In this document: in pieces, positions 33,759 through 44,360 of the stretch
Numbering within the stretch: position 1 is the stretch's first letter
How the letters are laid out: every line of letters begins with the position of its first letter
NCBI GenBank assembly: GCA_015067435.1
Contig: SVMM01000007.1
Span: forward strand, 1 to 64,000
Origin: Oscillospiraceae bacterium
GTDB taxonomy: Bacteria; Bacillota; Clostridia; Oscillospirales; Oscillospiraceae
Direction of reading: 5' to 3'
DNA length: 64,000 nucleotides
The notes under the pieces: model-generated
Databases searched by the model: none
What the model saw: only the letters and a program-made list of their open reading frames with translations
Told to the model about the DNA's origin: nothing
Made by a program: the position numbers and the translations under genes

Positions 33759-34427
33759 TTACGCCATGGCGGCGCAGAACGTCTGATAGAGCAGATCCTG
33801 CCCGACGCGGGAGGGGTGGATGCCGTCCGCGCACAGCAGCGCGGCGGGGGAGCGGACGTCCTGCAAAAACGGGCGGCGCAGGTCGATCAGCGGCGTATCC
33901 TCCTCGCGGGAGAGCTGCTCGACCATCTGGGAGTAATTCTCTTGCCAGCGGTAGATGCGCTCGACGTCGCCGAGCCAGCGCACGATGTTCTCGCGCGAGA
34001 GCCCGCCGCGGCAGAGGAAGCGGAGGTACAGCTCGGAGTTGATCGGCGGCAGCGTGGCGAGCACGGGCTTGCGTCCGGAGGCGCGCAGCAGCCGGATCGC
34101 GCGGCGATAGCAGTCGAGAAACAGCGCCGGCGGGGTCTTGCACTCGTGCGCGCCGTCAGGCGCGTCGGAGATCGCCGCCCAGTCGTAGTCGCAGTCGTTT
34201 CCGCCGAATTCCAGCAGCGCGATCTCCTCGCCGTCCGAGGGGGTCTCGCTGTCCTTCTCGATGCGCGCCATCGCCTTACAGATCGTGCTGCCGAAGCGCG
34301 AGCGGTTGGTGACGCGCAGCGCGAAGCGCTCCGCGAGCCGCTGCTGCCAGTCGTGCGCCACGACGTATTTGCCATCCTCGAACACCACGCCCTTGAGGAT
34401 CGAGTCGCCGTATACGGTAACATTCAT
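33759..34427 (-). CDS. SGNH/GDSL-type hydrolase
   Basis: Protein of 222 residues from ATG 34427 (AAGGTG 7 bases upstream); a GTG 9 bases earlier is less likely. The SGNH blocks are VTVYGDSILKG (Ser in GDS), the block-II Gly in FGSTI, FGGNDCDYDW (Asn) and ADGIHPSRVG (Asp and His). No signal peptide, so cytoplasmic esterase or deacetylase activity. It has its own promoter, divergent from the DUF1836 gene. Confidence 0.88.
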   Translation of the reverse strand: MNVTVYGDSILKGVVFEDGKYVVAHDWQQRLAERFALRVTNRSRFGSTICKAMARIEKDSETPSDGEEIALLEFGGNDCDYDWAAISDAPDGAHECKTPPALFLDCYRRAIRLLRASGRKPVLATLPPINSELYLRFLCRGGLSRENIVRWLGDVERIYRWQENYSQMVEQLSREEDTPLIDLRRPFLQDVRSPAALLCADGIHPSRVGQDLLYQTFCAAMA

Positions 34428-34465
34428 CAGAAACACCTTCTTTAGATAATCTGGTTTTCGATACT

Positions 34466-34494
34466 ATGTTACAGCATACGGAATATTTTGTCAA
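34466..34494 (-). promoter_or_regulatory. Promoter of the SGNH gene
   Basis: On the minus strand a perfect TTGACA (34489-34494), 17-bp spacer and TAACAT (34466-34471). Confidence 0.75.
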
Positions 34495-34514
34495 GACACA
34501 ATCAAAAATAAATC

Positions 34515-34543
34515 TTGTTTTTATGTATCAGATTTGGTATAGT
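34515..34543 (+). promoter_or_regulatory. Promoter of the DUF1836 gene
   Basis: TTGTTT (34515-34520), 17-bp spacer and TATAGT (34538-34543), 23 bases before the ATG. Back to back with the SGNH promoter, 20 bp apart. Confidence 0.75.
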
Positions 34544-34565
34544 CAAAAGCGGAAAGGGTGAGGAC

Positions 34566-35075
34566 ATGGAACACAAAGACGAGCTGCGGGAGCTGTGCGC
34601 GAGCCTGTCGGGGCAGCGGCTCCCGCGCTGGGACGAGCTGCCCGACCTGGAGCTGTATATGGATCAGGTACTGTCCCTGATCGCGCGGTATCTCGGCGGC
34701 TATCCCGGCTTTGACGACAAGGGGCTGACGGCGTCCATGGTCAACAACTATGTGAAGCTGGGCGTGATGCCGCCGCCGGTGAAAAAGAAGTACATGCGCA
34801 CGCATCTGGCGCACCTGCTGATGATCTGCGTGCTCAAGGCGAGCCTCCCGATCGAGCTTATCAAGGGGCTGATCGGCGAGTCGCTGGACGAGCGCGGGGA
34901 GAGCGAGCTGTACGATGCGTTCTGCGAGGAATTCGAGGCGTCGGTCAAGGCGTCGGCGGAGGCGGCGAAAAACGACCCGGCGCTCTCCGGCATCTATCGT
35001 GCGGCGCTCCGCGCGCAGGCGGAGCAGGCGCTTGCCGTCGAGCTCTACGAAATGCGCACCGGAAAAGGGGAATAA
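34566..35075 (+). CDS. DUF1836 protein
   Basis: Protein of 169 residues. The phrase LPRWDELPDLELYMDQVLSLIARYL followed by GLTASMVNNYVKLGVMPPPVKKKYMRTHLAHLLMICVLK in pieces is the DUF1836 signature; the second part looks like a MerR-like winged helix-turn-helix. Members are thought to be DNA-binding regulators but have no settled function. It has its own promoter and AAAGGGTGAGG ahead of the ATG. Its stop codon lies inside a strong terminator stem. Confidence 0.85.
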   Translation: MEHKDELRELCASLSGQRLPRWDELPDLELYMDQVLSLIARYLGGYPGFDDKGLTASMVNNYVKLGVMPPPVKKKYMRTHLAHLLMICVLKASLPIELIKGLIGESLDERGESELYDAFCEEFEASVKASAEAAKNDPALSGIYRAALRAQAEQALAVELYEMRTGKGE

Positions 35076-35111
35076 ATAATAGAACCGCTCCGAAGAGCGG
35101 TTCTATTATTT
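35074..35111. terminator. Strong bidirectional terminator
   Basis: A 17-bp perfect stem (35074-35090 with 35095-35111) around CGAA. It includes the end of the DUF1836 stop codon and reaches into the stop of the EFR1 gene on the other strand. Confidence 0.9.
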
Positions 35112-35928
35112 ATGTAAACCATTTTACCTCGGCGCGCCGCTGGAAGTCGCGCTCCAGCATCGCCTTGTGGGACAAGAACGCCTCGTCGTCGAAGTATTTC
35201 GCCTCCATGGGACACTCGCGCACGCAGGCGTGGCATTTGATGCAGATCCCCGGTACGTTCGACACGTCGAGCGGGTCGATGGAGCCCATGGGACACATGG
35301 CGGCGCACACGCCGCACTGGATGCAGGCGTCGGAGGTCTTGGGCTTCGCCTTGAGGAAGTTCTTCGGCTCGCCGTCGAGGCCCTTGGGCGTGTAGTACGG
35401 CGCGTCGGCGTCGCCCGGCACCTCGGGCGCGGCGGGCGGCTCGTTCGCCTTGGCGACGCGGGTCGCGACGGCGGCGCCGAGCTTGGCGAGCTCCGCGAAG
35501 TCGTCCTTGTCGGGGCGCTCCGCCGCGAGCGTGTCGGAGAACACGTGGCGGCAGGCGAACGCGCCCGCGCCGACGACGTGGAAGCCGTCTCCGCCGAGGC
35601 AGGCGCACAGCTCCGCGAGCGAGTTGTCGAACGCGCGGTTGCCGAACGTCACGAGCGCCACGGCGAGCGCACCGCCGCCCCGAATACGCTCCTTCCAGTA
35701 CGGCAACAGCTTGTTCGGCAGCTTGCCCGCATAGGTCGGGCTGCCGCAAACGACCAGATCGCCCGCGGCGAAGGAAAGCGGCTCCTCGCGCGATGCGGGA
35801 AGTGTTATGTCAACTGTCTCCGTCGGCGCGCCGAAGCTTTCCGCCAGCGCCGTCGCCAGCGTGGTCGTCAGCGAGCGCGTGGAGCCCGCGGGGCTGAAAT
35901 ACAGGGCATAGACCTTTTGGATGTTCAC
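35110..35928 (-). CDS. EFR1-family flavodoxin/ferredoxin protein
   Basis: Protein of 272 residues from GTG 35928, which overlaps the upstream stop as GTGA and has GGAGG 10 bases before it. The N-terminal flavodoxin-like domain (about 1-160) has VYALYFSPAGSTRSLTTTLA for the FMN phosphate and CGSPTYAGKLPNKLLPYW. The C-terminal part has two 4Fe-4S clusters: CIQCGVCAAMCPMG and CIKCHACVRECPM. It is expected to move electrons in the cytoplasm; the partner is unknown. It is translationally coupled to a small Cys-rich protein, so the two probably act together. Confidence 0.88.
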   Translation of the reverse strand: MNIQKVYALYFSPAGSTRSLTTTLATALAESFGAPTETVDITLPASREEPLSFAAGDLVVCGSPTYAGKLPNKLLPYWKERIRGGGALAVALVTFGNRAFDNSLAELCACLGGDGFHVVGAGAFACRHVFSDTLAAERPDKDDFAELAKLGAAVATRVAKANEPPAAPEVPGDADAPYYTPKGLDGEPKNFLKAKPKTSDACIQCGVCAAMCPMGSIDPLDVSNVPGICIKCHACVRECPMEAKYFDDEAFLSHKAMLERDFQRRAEVKWFT

Positions 35929-36137
35929 AGCGTAAAATCCTCCGCACAATATTTTTTTCCCTCAAACGCGGCGGGACGCGGCGGCACGCGCTTGAGCGGG
36001 TCGTAGGCGAAGCGGCGGCAGTGGCTCGCCGCGTCCACGACCCCGCGATAGGGACAGGCGACCTCGCGCTCGCTGATGACGCTGGCGCTCGTACAGTAGG
36101 CGCAGCGCTTTTCCATGTTTTTGCGAAACAGCTTCAT
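35925..36137 (-). CDS. Small Cys-rich protein
   Basis: Protein of 70 residues: KRCAYCTSASVISEREVACPYRG then HCRRFAYDPLKRVPPRP and a closing CAEDFTL. The CxxC pair and further Cys residues suggest a metal or cluster site. The sequence type recurs in Oscillospiraceae but has no function I know. It follows clpE by 14 bases and overlaps the EFR1 gene by 4 bases. Confidence 0.7.
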   Translation of the reverse strand: MKLFRKNMEKRCAYCTSASVISEREVACPYRGVVDAASHCRRFAYDPLKRVPPRPAAFEGKKYCAEDFTL

Positions 36138-36151
36138 GCGCTTCTGCCTCC

Positions 36152-38464
<2,313 letters not shown>

Positions 38465-38485
38465 GTTGGTATTTCCTCCGTTGGC

Positions 38486-39214
38486 TTACCCCTCTCGGGT
38501 AAAAGATGAGAATAACTCAACCGGCGAATGGTTGAGAAAGATCGGCAGCAGCTTGGCGCCCTCCACGTTCTCCGTGACAAGCGCCAGACCGAGATGCGAC
38601 GCAATGTAGACGGCGACGTGGAGCATCAGCGCCGCTTCGATGAGACCGACAATCGCGCCGCCGACGTCGTTGACCGTGCCGAGCACCGGCAGGTCGAACA
38701 CGTGGTCGACCATCTGTACGAGCAGGCGAAACACAAAGAGCAGCACCGGATACAGCACCAGCAGCAGCACCGTGTGCACCACGCCGCGCACCACCTTGCG
38801 CACGCCCGGCGAGATCGCGCTGCGGAACGACTCCGTCACCTTCTCCTTCGCCGCGTCGGCGGAGCCGGACACGGTGCCCCTGAGCGGCTCAAGCGCGCTG
38901 CGCGCCCAGCTGCCCGCGGCGCCGTACTCGTCCAGCAGCGCGTCGATGGTCTCATATGCCTCCGCGCTGTTCTCCTCGACCACCTTGTCCACGGCGTCGG
39001 AGAACTTCGCGACCACGGCGTCCTCGACCTTGGGCGCGGCGATGTCCGTGACCGGGCCGGTCAGCATGCCCGCGAGGATCACGGAGCCGATGAGCGCCGC
39101 GATCACGACCACAAGCCCCATCAGGCTCTTGAACAGGCCCCGCCTTGCACCGAGCATTGCGCCGAGGATCAGAATGGCGGCAAGGAGGGCATCTATAACA
39201 AATGCATTATCCAC
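38486..39214 (-). CDS. CvpA-family membrane protein
   Basis: Protein of 242 residues with the CvpA fold: helices at about 6-22, 28-50, 146-170 and 185-210, with VIDALLAAILILGAMLGARRGLFKSLMGLV at the start. The region 55-140 is a soluble insertion. Starts with GTG at 39214 (GGGAGG 6 bases upstream). CvpA proteins influence envelope or secretion functions; the precise role is open. It precedes clpE closely, so they may be co-transcribed. Confidence 0.85.
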   Translation of the reverse strand: MDNAFVIDALLAAILILGAMLGARRGLFKSLMGLVVVIAALIGSVILAGMLTGPVTDIAAPKVEDAVVAKFSDAVDKVVEENSAEAYETIDALLDEYGAAGSWARSALEPLRGTVSGSADAAKEKVTESFRSAISPGVRKVVRGVVHTVLLLVLYPVLLFVFRLLVQMVDHVFDLPVLGTVNDVGGAIVGLIEAALMLHVAVYIASHLGLALVTENVEGAKLLPIFLNHSPVELFSSFTREG

Positions 39215-39299
39215 GGTTTGCCTCCCTTTTTCAAGTCAAAATGATTGTAATTGATGGATATTTACGGAACGTTCACAAATGAACCGCGGTAACGGCGGC

Positions 39300-40502
39300 C
39301 TATTTTGGCACATAGAGCCACGCGCGCGACGCGCCCAGCAGCAGCGCCGAGCCGTCGTCGCGCATGACGACGCGCTTTGCGTAGTCCGTGGCGGGCAGCG
39401 AGGCGTACTCCGCGAGATCGGAGGTGTAGATCGTCAGGCTGTCGGCGTAGAGCACGGCGACGTAGCGCCCCGCCGCCGAGACGTCCAGAACCTCGTGCTG
39501 CGCGTCGAGCGTGGCGAGCACGCCGCCCTCGCCGTCCACCGTGACGATGCGCGACGCGCCGCCCGAACGGTAGCGCGAGAGCAGCAGCACGGCGTAGTCC
39601 GCGCCGCGCAGGGATTTGCCGCGCAGATACGGGTAGGGATAGCGGCTGCTGCCCGCGAGCGAGCCGTCCGGCTCGAACACGGTGAAGCGCGCGTCCTCCA
39701 GCACGGCGAGCCGGTCCCCGAACGGCCGCAGCGAGAGCGCCATCGCGCCGCCGAGCGTCGTTTCGCTGATCGCGCGCTCGCTGTCGAAGGAGAAGAAGCG
39801 GATCGTGCTGGCGAAGATGCCGTCCGCCTCGCCCAGCTCCGCCGCCGCAAGGCGGCGGTTGTCGTTCAGCACGCAGGCGTCCGTCAGATAGTGCTCGGAG
39901 GAGTTGAAGGTGAACAGGGGAGAGCCGTTGTTGTCATACGCCGAGACCGCCGCGCGGTAGCCGCTCTTGAGCGTGGTGAGCGCCAGATAGTCCGAGGCGT
40001 TGAGCGAGGCGGAGAGGATGCCGTTCTCGCTTTCGCCGCTCATGTCGCGCACCAGTCCGCGCGCGTTGAGGATGTAGAGCTCCTTCCCGCCCACGTCGTA
40101 GACCGCCGCGTGCTTTCCGCCGATCTCCACGGCGGGGTTCTTGAAGCTCACGGTCTTTGACCACAGCGTTTCGCCCTCGTCGCCCAGCAGCAGCACGCGC
40201 GTCGTGGAGACGATCAGCAGGTCGTCGCCCAGCGCCTCGTAGCGTGCGCTGCGGTCGCTGTCGAAGCGGAACAGTTCCGCCCGGCCGTCCTCGCCCTGCG
40301 CCACCTTGTTGTAGGTGAACAGGCGGCGGATGCTGTCCATGCTGTTGAGGTCGCGGAACGCGGCGTAGCCCACCGCGCCCAGCACGACCGCCAGCACGGC
40401 AAGCAGGACCAGCGCACGCTTGAGAGCGCCGGGCTTGCGCGGGGCGAGGCGGGCGCGCTTGATCTCCTCGCGTATTTCCTTTTCGATGTCGTTGTCAGCC
40501 AT
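39300..40502 (-). CDS. DUF5711-family membrane-anchored beta-propeller protein
   Basis: Protein of 400 residues. One N-terminal TM helix (about 28-50, ALVLLAVLAVVLGAVGYAAF) and an extracytoplasmic domain of repeated beta blades, each with a YD/FD-x-G pattern (AVYDVGGKELYILNARG, VSAYDNNGSPLF, VFEPDGS). This is the DUF5711 pattern. The start is uncertain; 40502 overlaps the truA stop by 8 bases, and earlier ATGs at 40514 and 40520 exist. Function unknown. It is coupled to truA, which is common in this group. Confidence 0.75.
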   Translation of the reverse strand: MADNDIEKEIREEIKRARLAPRKPGALKRALVLLAVLAVVLGAVGYAAFRDLNSMDSIRRLFTYNKVAQGEDGRAELFRFDSDRSARYEALGDDLLIVSTTRVLLLGDEGETLWSKTVSFKNPAVEIGGKHAAVYDVGGKELYILNARGLVRDMSGESENGILSASLNASDYLALTTLKSGYRAAVSAYDNNGSPLFTFNSSEHYLTDACVLNDNRRLAAAELGEADGIFASTIRFFSFDSERAISETTLGGAMALSLRPFGDRLAVLEDARFTVFEPDGSLAGSSRYPYPYLRGKSLRGADYAVLLLSRYRSGGASRIVTVDGEGGVLATLDAQHEVLDVSAAGRYVAVLYADSLTIYTSDLAEYASLPATDYAKRVVMRDDGSALLLGASRAWLYVPK

Positions 40503-41250
40503 TGAGTCGTTCATCCTCATACCAGAGTTTTGTCAGGTACAGTCCTCCCGGCGGAACGGTCGGCCCCGCCAGCGTGCGGTCACCCGCGTCGAGGATGCGG
40601 GGAATGTCCTCGGCGGTCAGCTTGCCCTCCGCCGCATAGAGCACCGTGCCGGTGATGGCGCGCACCATGTTGTACAGAAAGCCGTTCGCGCAGACCTTCA
40701 GCTCCAGCAGCTCACCGGATCGGGTTACATAACAATAGTAAATCGTGCGCACGGTCGTGCGCGTCTCCGTGCCGACGCTGCGCACGGCGCGAAAGTCGTG
40801 CGTGCCTTCAAACGCACGCGCGGCGCGGTCCATGACCGCCTCGTCGAGGTGCTTGGGATAAAAATAAGCGCGGTTAACATAAAACGGATTCTTGATTCGC
40901 GAGTTGTAGATGCGGTAGGTGTACTCCTTCTTTTGGCACGAGCCGATGGCGTTGAAATCGTCGGCTACGTCGTATGCCTCCCTGACCACGATGTCCTCCG
41001 GCGTGTGGGTGTTGACGGCAAAGGGCAGGCGGTCGATGGGGATGCGGGAATCGGTGTGGAAGTTGGCGATATAGTGCTCGGCGTGGACGCCCGCGTCGGT
41101 GCGCCCGCAGCCGGTGAGCTTCTCGGCATTTCCGCAGACCATCGTGAGCGCGCGCTGCAAGGTCTCCGCGACGCTGACGGCGTTTTTCTGCACCTGCCAG
41201 CCGTGGTAGGCGGAGCCGTTGTACATCAGTTTTAAGGCGATGTTGCGCAT
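40495..41250 (-). CDS. truA: tRNA pseudouridine synthase A
   Basis: Protein of 251 residues from ATG 41250 (AAGG about 11 bases upstream). It makes pseudouridine at positions 38-40 of tRNA anticodon stems. Motifs: YNGSAYHGWQVQ, the catalytic Asp in GCGRTDAGVHA, and the NFLYNMVR-like NGFLYNMVRAITGT. The gene usually follows ecfT closely; here about 690 bases of repeat sequence separate them, with a hairpin directly next to the truA Shine-Dalgarno. Confidence 0.95.
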   Translation of the reverse strand: MRNIALKLMYNGSAYHGWQVQKNAVSVAETLQRALTMVCGNAEKLTGCGRTDAGVHAEHYIANFHTDSRIPIDRLPFAVNTHTPEDIVVREAYDVADDFNAIGSCQKKEYTYRIYNSRIKNPFYVNRAYFYPKHLDEAVMDRAARAFEGTHDFRAVRSVGTETRTTVRTIYYCYVTRSGELLELKVCANGFLYNMVRAITGTVLYAAEGKLTAEDIPRILDAGDRTLAGPTVPPGGLYLTKLWYEDERLNG

Positions 41251-41266
41251 AAATAAATGACCTTTC

Positions 41267-41313
41267 TTGAAACCGTTTCTTCCTTTTTCTTGCAAAGGAA
41301 GAAATGGTTTCAA
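41267..41313. repeat. Hairpin repeat (H2 type) in the truA leader
   Basis: TTGAAACC (41267-41274) pairs with GGTTTCAA (41306-41313), with a Tn-rich/An-rich inner stem (TTTCTTCCTTT with AAAGGAAGAAA). It is the third copy of a hairpin also found at 41874-41921 and 43655-43700, each time next to a gene of the ECF/truA cluster. Confidence 0.75.
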
Positions 41314-41380
41314 ACTTCCGTAGAAGGAAAATCGCTTTCCACTGTCGACGTTGTTCGCCGCCGTCCGGCGGCGGGGGGAT

Positions 41381-41925
41381 GTTCCGCGCCTGCGGGCGCG
41401 GGTTACTTTTCCCGCGAAGGAAAAGTAACCAAAAGTTCGCCAAAACCTGCGGTTTTGGAATCCCTTTTCGACTGCCTGCGCCGATGGCCGCCGTCCGGCT
41501 TGCCGTGTCGATACGCGTAGTCTCTCCTGTCACCGTTGCGCCAGCTGCTTCTCACTTCCCTTCGGTCGCGACAAGCGGGGCGCTGCCTCGAAATTCGCTC
41601 GCTTTTTCCGCCACAGGCGGCGCTTCGCTCATTTCCACTGTCGCGCTCGTTCATCGATGCGCGGCTGTGTACGCCTATCCGGCGGCGCCTACATCAATCA
41701 ACCCGAAAGTCTTCTCCCACCGAGGCGCGCGGCGCGGAGACGAACAACGTCGCGTGCGGAGGAACGCAGCGACAGCGGAAACAGACACCACACGTATCAT
41801 CCGCGCTCGCGCCGAGCGGGTCACAGCGGTGCCGATGGCGGTGCGACAGGCGTCTTTCTCTTTTGGGGAAGTCTGAAACCACGTTTTCTCTTTCGCAAGA
41901 GAAAGAGAAAAGGCGGTTTCAGGTC
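41381..41925. repeat. Composite non-coding repeat, copy 1
   Basis: Between ecfT and truA. It opens with GTTCCGCGCCTGCGGGCGC and a perfect hairpin GGTTACTTTTCC/GGAAAAGTAACC (41401-41430, H1), continues with blocks shared with copy 2 (AAAAGTTCGCCAAAACC, CGCTCGTTCATCGA, GTACGCCTAT.CGGCGGCGCC, CAGCGGAAACAG, CTCGCGCCGAGCGGGT) and ends with the H2 hairpin (TGAAACC...GGTTTCA, 41874-41921). It lies in inverted orientation to copy 2. Open frames across it look like chance products of the GC skew. Bases 41500-41655 are private to this copy. Confidence 0.8.
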
Positions 41926-41941
41926 CGCACCCCGGCGACCC

Positions 41942-42733
41942 TCAATCAAAAACAACGATCCCAACCGCCAAGGCCAAGAAAAGCAGAAAAACAAGGTAGT
42001 CCCGCGCGGCAAAGCGCAGCACATGCAGCTTCGTGCGCCCCTCGCCGCCGTGGTAGCAGCGGCACTCCATCGCCGTCGCCAGCTCGTCCGCGCGGCGAAA
42101 CGCGCTGATGAACAGCGGCACAAGCAGCGGGAGCAGCGCCTTGGCGCGCCGGATCAGTCCGCCGGACTCAAAGTCCGCGCCGCGCGCCTTCTGTGCCGAC
42201 ATGATCTTGTCGGTCTCCTCGATGAGCGTGGGGATGAAGCGCAGCGCGATGGACATCATCATCGCCAGCTCATGCACCGGCACGCGCAGCTTTTTGAGCG
42301 GGCTCAGCAGCGATTCCAGCCCGTCCGTGAGGCGGATGGGGCTGGTGGTGTAGGTCAGCAGAAACGTCCCCGTGATGAGCAGCACGATGCGCGCCACCAT
42401 GGCGACGGACATGCGGATGCCCTCGCGCGTGACGCGGAGCACGCCCCACGTCCAGAGCGTTTCGCCGGGGGTGTAGAACAGGTTCAGCACCGCGGTGAAC
42501 ACGACGATGAACAGCACGGGCCTGAGCCCGCGGAACAGCGCCTTGACGCCGACCCTCGACACCGCTGCCGAGACGATCAGCGTTACGATCACCGCGCCGT
42601 AGCCCCAGACGGAGTGGCAGGCGAAGATCGCCACGATGTAGCACAGCACGCACAGCAGCTTGGTGCGCGGGTCGAGGCGGTGCGCCAGCGTCGTACCGGG
42701 GAAATACTGGCCCAGCGTGATATCCTTCAGCAC
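41942..42733 (-). CDS. ecfT: ECF transporter transmembrane component EcfT
   Basis: Protein of 263 residues, five or six TM helices, starting with GTG at 42733 that overlaps the ecfA2 stop. The cytoplasmic coupling helices show the Ala-Arg-Gly motif in AQKARGADFESGG, which docks the ATPases. Together with EcfA1 and EcfA2 it forms the shared energising module that takes up vitamins with varied S-components encoded elsewhere. The stop is 20 bases before the repeat. Confidence 0.93.
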   Translation of the reverse strand: MLKDITLGQYFPGTTLAHRLDPRTKLLCVLCYIVAIFACHSVWGYGAVIVTLIVSAAVSRVGVKALFRGLRPVLFIVVFTAVLNLFYTPGETLWTWGVLRVTREGIRMSVAMVARIVLLITGTFLLTYTTSPIRLTDGLESLLSPLKKLRVPVHELAMMMSIALRFIPTLIEETDKIMSAQKARGADFESGGLIRRAKALLPLLVPLFISAFRRADELATAMECRCYHGGEGRTKLHVLRFAARDYLVFLLFLALAVGIVVFD

Positions 42734-43596
42734 GATGCCTCGCCCCCTTTCCGCAGGGCGAGCAGCGCGTCGGCGAGCTCCTCCACCGTGTAGACCGCGG
42801 GGTCGATGTCGAGACCGCGCGCGCGCAGCGCCATGGCGATGCGCGTCGACTGCGGCACGTCCAGCCCCGCGCGCACAAGCTCCTGCCCGTGCGCGAAGAC
42901 CTCGCGGGGGGTGCCGTCCATCAGCGTGTGGCCGTGGGCGAGCACGACGATGCGGTCGGCGTAGCGCGCGACCTCCTCCATGCTGTGGCTGACGAGCACG
43001 ACCGTGTTGCCGCGCTCACGGTGGTAGGTGCGGATGTGCGCCAAAAGCTCCTCGCGCCCGCGCGGGTCCAGTCCGGCGCTCGGCTCGTCGAGCACCAGCA
43101 CCTCCGGCTCCATGGCGATGACGCCCGCGATGGCGACGCGGCGCTTCTGCCCGCCGGAGAGCGCGAACGGCGACTTGTCGAGCAGGCTCTCGTCCAGCCC
43201 CGCAAAGCGCGCGGCGTCGCGGATGCGCCTGTCCAGCTCCTCACCGCCGAGCCCCATGTTCACGGGGCCGAAGGCGATGTCCTTGCGCACCGTCTCCTCG
43301 AAGAGCTGATACTCCGGATACTGGAACACCAGCCCCACGCGGAAGCGCACGTCGCGTATCTTTTTCGGCTCTGCCCAGATATCCTTGCCGTCCAGCAGCA
43401 CGCGCCCGCCGGTGGGGCGGAGCAGGCCGTTGAGGTGCTGGATGAGCGTCGACTTGCCGCTGCCGGTGTGGCCGATCAGGCCCAGCAGCTCGCCGCGGCG
43501 GATGGAAAGGCTCATGTTCTCCACCGCGCTGCGCTCGAACGGCGTGCCGACGCCGTAGGTGTGGGTTAAGTTTTCGACTTTGATGATATCGTCCAA
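42727..43596 (-). CDS. ecfA2: ECF transporter ATPase EcfA2
   Basis: Protein of 289 residues, starting at TTG 43596 with AGAGG 8 bases upstream; reading upstream of this stays open through repeat sequence but is not credible coding. Walker A GHTGSGKST, the Q loop in VFQYPEYQLFEE, signature LSGGQKRR and Walker B VLVLDEPSAGLD are present. It powers vitamin uptake together with EcfA1. The adjoining repeat of about 700 bp separates it from ecfA1, to which it is normally adjacent. Confidence 0.92.
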   Translation of the reverse strand: MDDIIKVENLTHTYGVGTPFERSAVENMSLSIRRGELLGLIGHTGSGKSTLIQHLNGLLRPTGGRVLLDGKDIWAEPKKIRDVRFRVGLVFQYPEYQLFEETVRKDIAFGPVNMGLGGEELDRRIRDAARFAGLDESLLDKSPFALSGGQKRRVAIAGVIAMEPEVLVLDEPSAGLDPRGREELLAHIRTYHRERGNTVVLVSHSMEEVARYADRIVVLAHGHTLMDGTPREVFAHGQELVRAGLDVPQSTRIAMALRARGLDIDPAVYTVEELADALLALRKGGEASC

Positions 43597-43650
43597 GGTT
43601 GTTTCCTCTTTGTTCAGGGGATGAGTCGCCGTATCCTCGGCGGGGGGCGG

Positions 43651-44333
43651 AACCTGAAACCAGTTCTTTCCTTTTCGGGAAAAGGAAAGAACCGTTTTCA
43701 GACTTCCAAAGAAAGGAAAAGCCTGTCGCGTTTTTCGGAGGCGCCGCTGTAACCCGCTCGGCGCGAGCGGCGTCGATACGGATAGTGCCTGTTTCCGCTG
43801 CCGCTGCGCTGTGCCGTGCGCGACGCTGTGCATCGCCGCGCCGCGCGCCTCTGGGGGATGAAATCCGCAAGGTCGTGCAATGCGCATTCGCTTCGCTCTG
43901 CGCCCTTGGCGGATGGACGCCGCGAGTCCGTGCAATGTGCACTCGCTCCGCTCTGCGCCTTTGGCGGATGGACGCCGCAAGGCAGCGCAACGCGCACTCG
44001 CTTCGCTCTGCGCCTCTGGCGGATGGACGCCGCAAGGTTGCGCAATGCGCACTCGCTTCGCTCTGCGCTCGTGGCGGATGGATACGCACAATTGCGTGCG
44101 TCAATTACCTCGCCGCTAAAGCCCAGCTAGGCGCCGCCGCATAGGCGTACAACCTTGCGCCTCGATGAACGAGCGCGTCAGCGCAAGGAGAGACGCAACG
44201 CATCGACACGGCGCGCCGGACGGCGGCAAGCGATGCCGACAGTCGGAAAGGGATTCCAAAACCGCAGGTTTTGGCGAACTTTTGGTTACTTTTCCTTCGC
44301 GGGAAAAGTAACCCGCGCCCGCAGGCGCGGAAC
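43651..44333. repeat. Composite non-coding repeat, copy 2
   Basis: Between ecfA1 and ecfA2, inverted relative to copy 1. Read on the minus strand it shows the same order: GTTCCGCGCCTGCGGGCGC, H1 hairpin (44284-44313, perfect 12-bp stem), CGCTCGTTCATCGA, GTACGCCTAT.CGGCGGCGCC, then an inserted 55-bp tandem array, CAGCGGAAACAG, CTCGCGCCGAGCGGGT, and the H2 hairpin (43655-43700) with TGAAACC at its plus-strand start. The H2 end lies about 60 bases upstream of the ecfA2 start. Confidence 0.8.
43861..44090. repeat. 55-bp tandem repeat, four units
   Basis: Units begin at GCAA 43877, 43932, 43987 and 44042, an exact 55-base period. Each has GCAATGCGCACTCGCTTCGC, then TCTGCGC, four variable bases and GGCGGATGGACGCCGCAAGG with few changes. 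The final unit degenerates after GATGGATACG. A 55-bp period shifts the frame each unit, so it is not coding. The array lies within composite repeat copy 2 and has no counterpart in copy 1. Confidence 0.85.
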
Positions 44334-44360
44334 ACCCCATCCGCCGGGGGAGCGGTGCCG

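Noticed and set aside
34906-34920. Third copy of the GTACGATGC motif part (in the DUF1836 gene)
   Set aside because: Only about 9 bases match, it lies within coding sequence and has no -10 box at the right distance.
41304-41876. Open frame in composite repeat copy 1 (begins MVSNFRRRKIAF)
   Set aside because: It covers hairpins and repeat blocks, has no ribosome site and its counterpart in copy 2 is broken by the tandem array. Treated as non-coding.
43861-44090. Possible CRISPR array at the tandem repeats
   Set aside because: The period consists of one nearly continuous repeat with no unique spacers, only four units, and no cas genes are present.
42727-44091. Extension of ecfA2 by about 165 codons upstream through the repeat
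   Set aside because: The added part is repeat-derived (RRPSAKGAERSEC-like phrases recurring with the 55-bp array in shifted frames) and absent from EcfA2 proteins. TTG 43596 has a proper Shine-Dalgarno.
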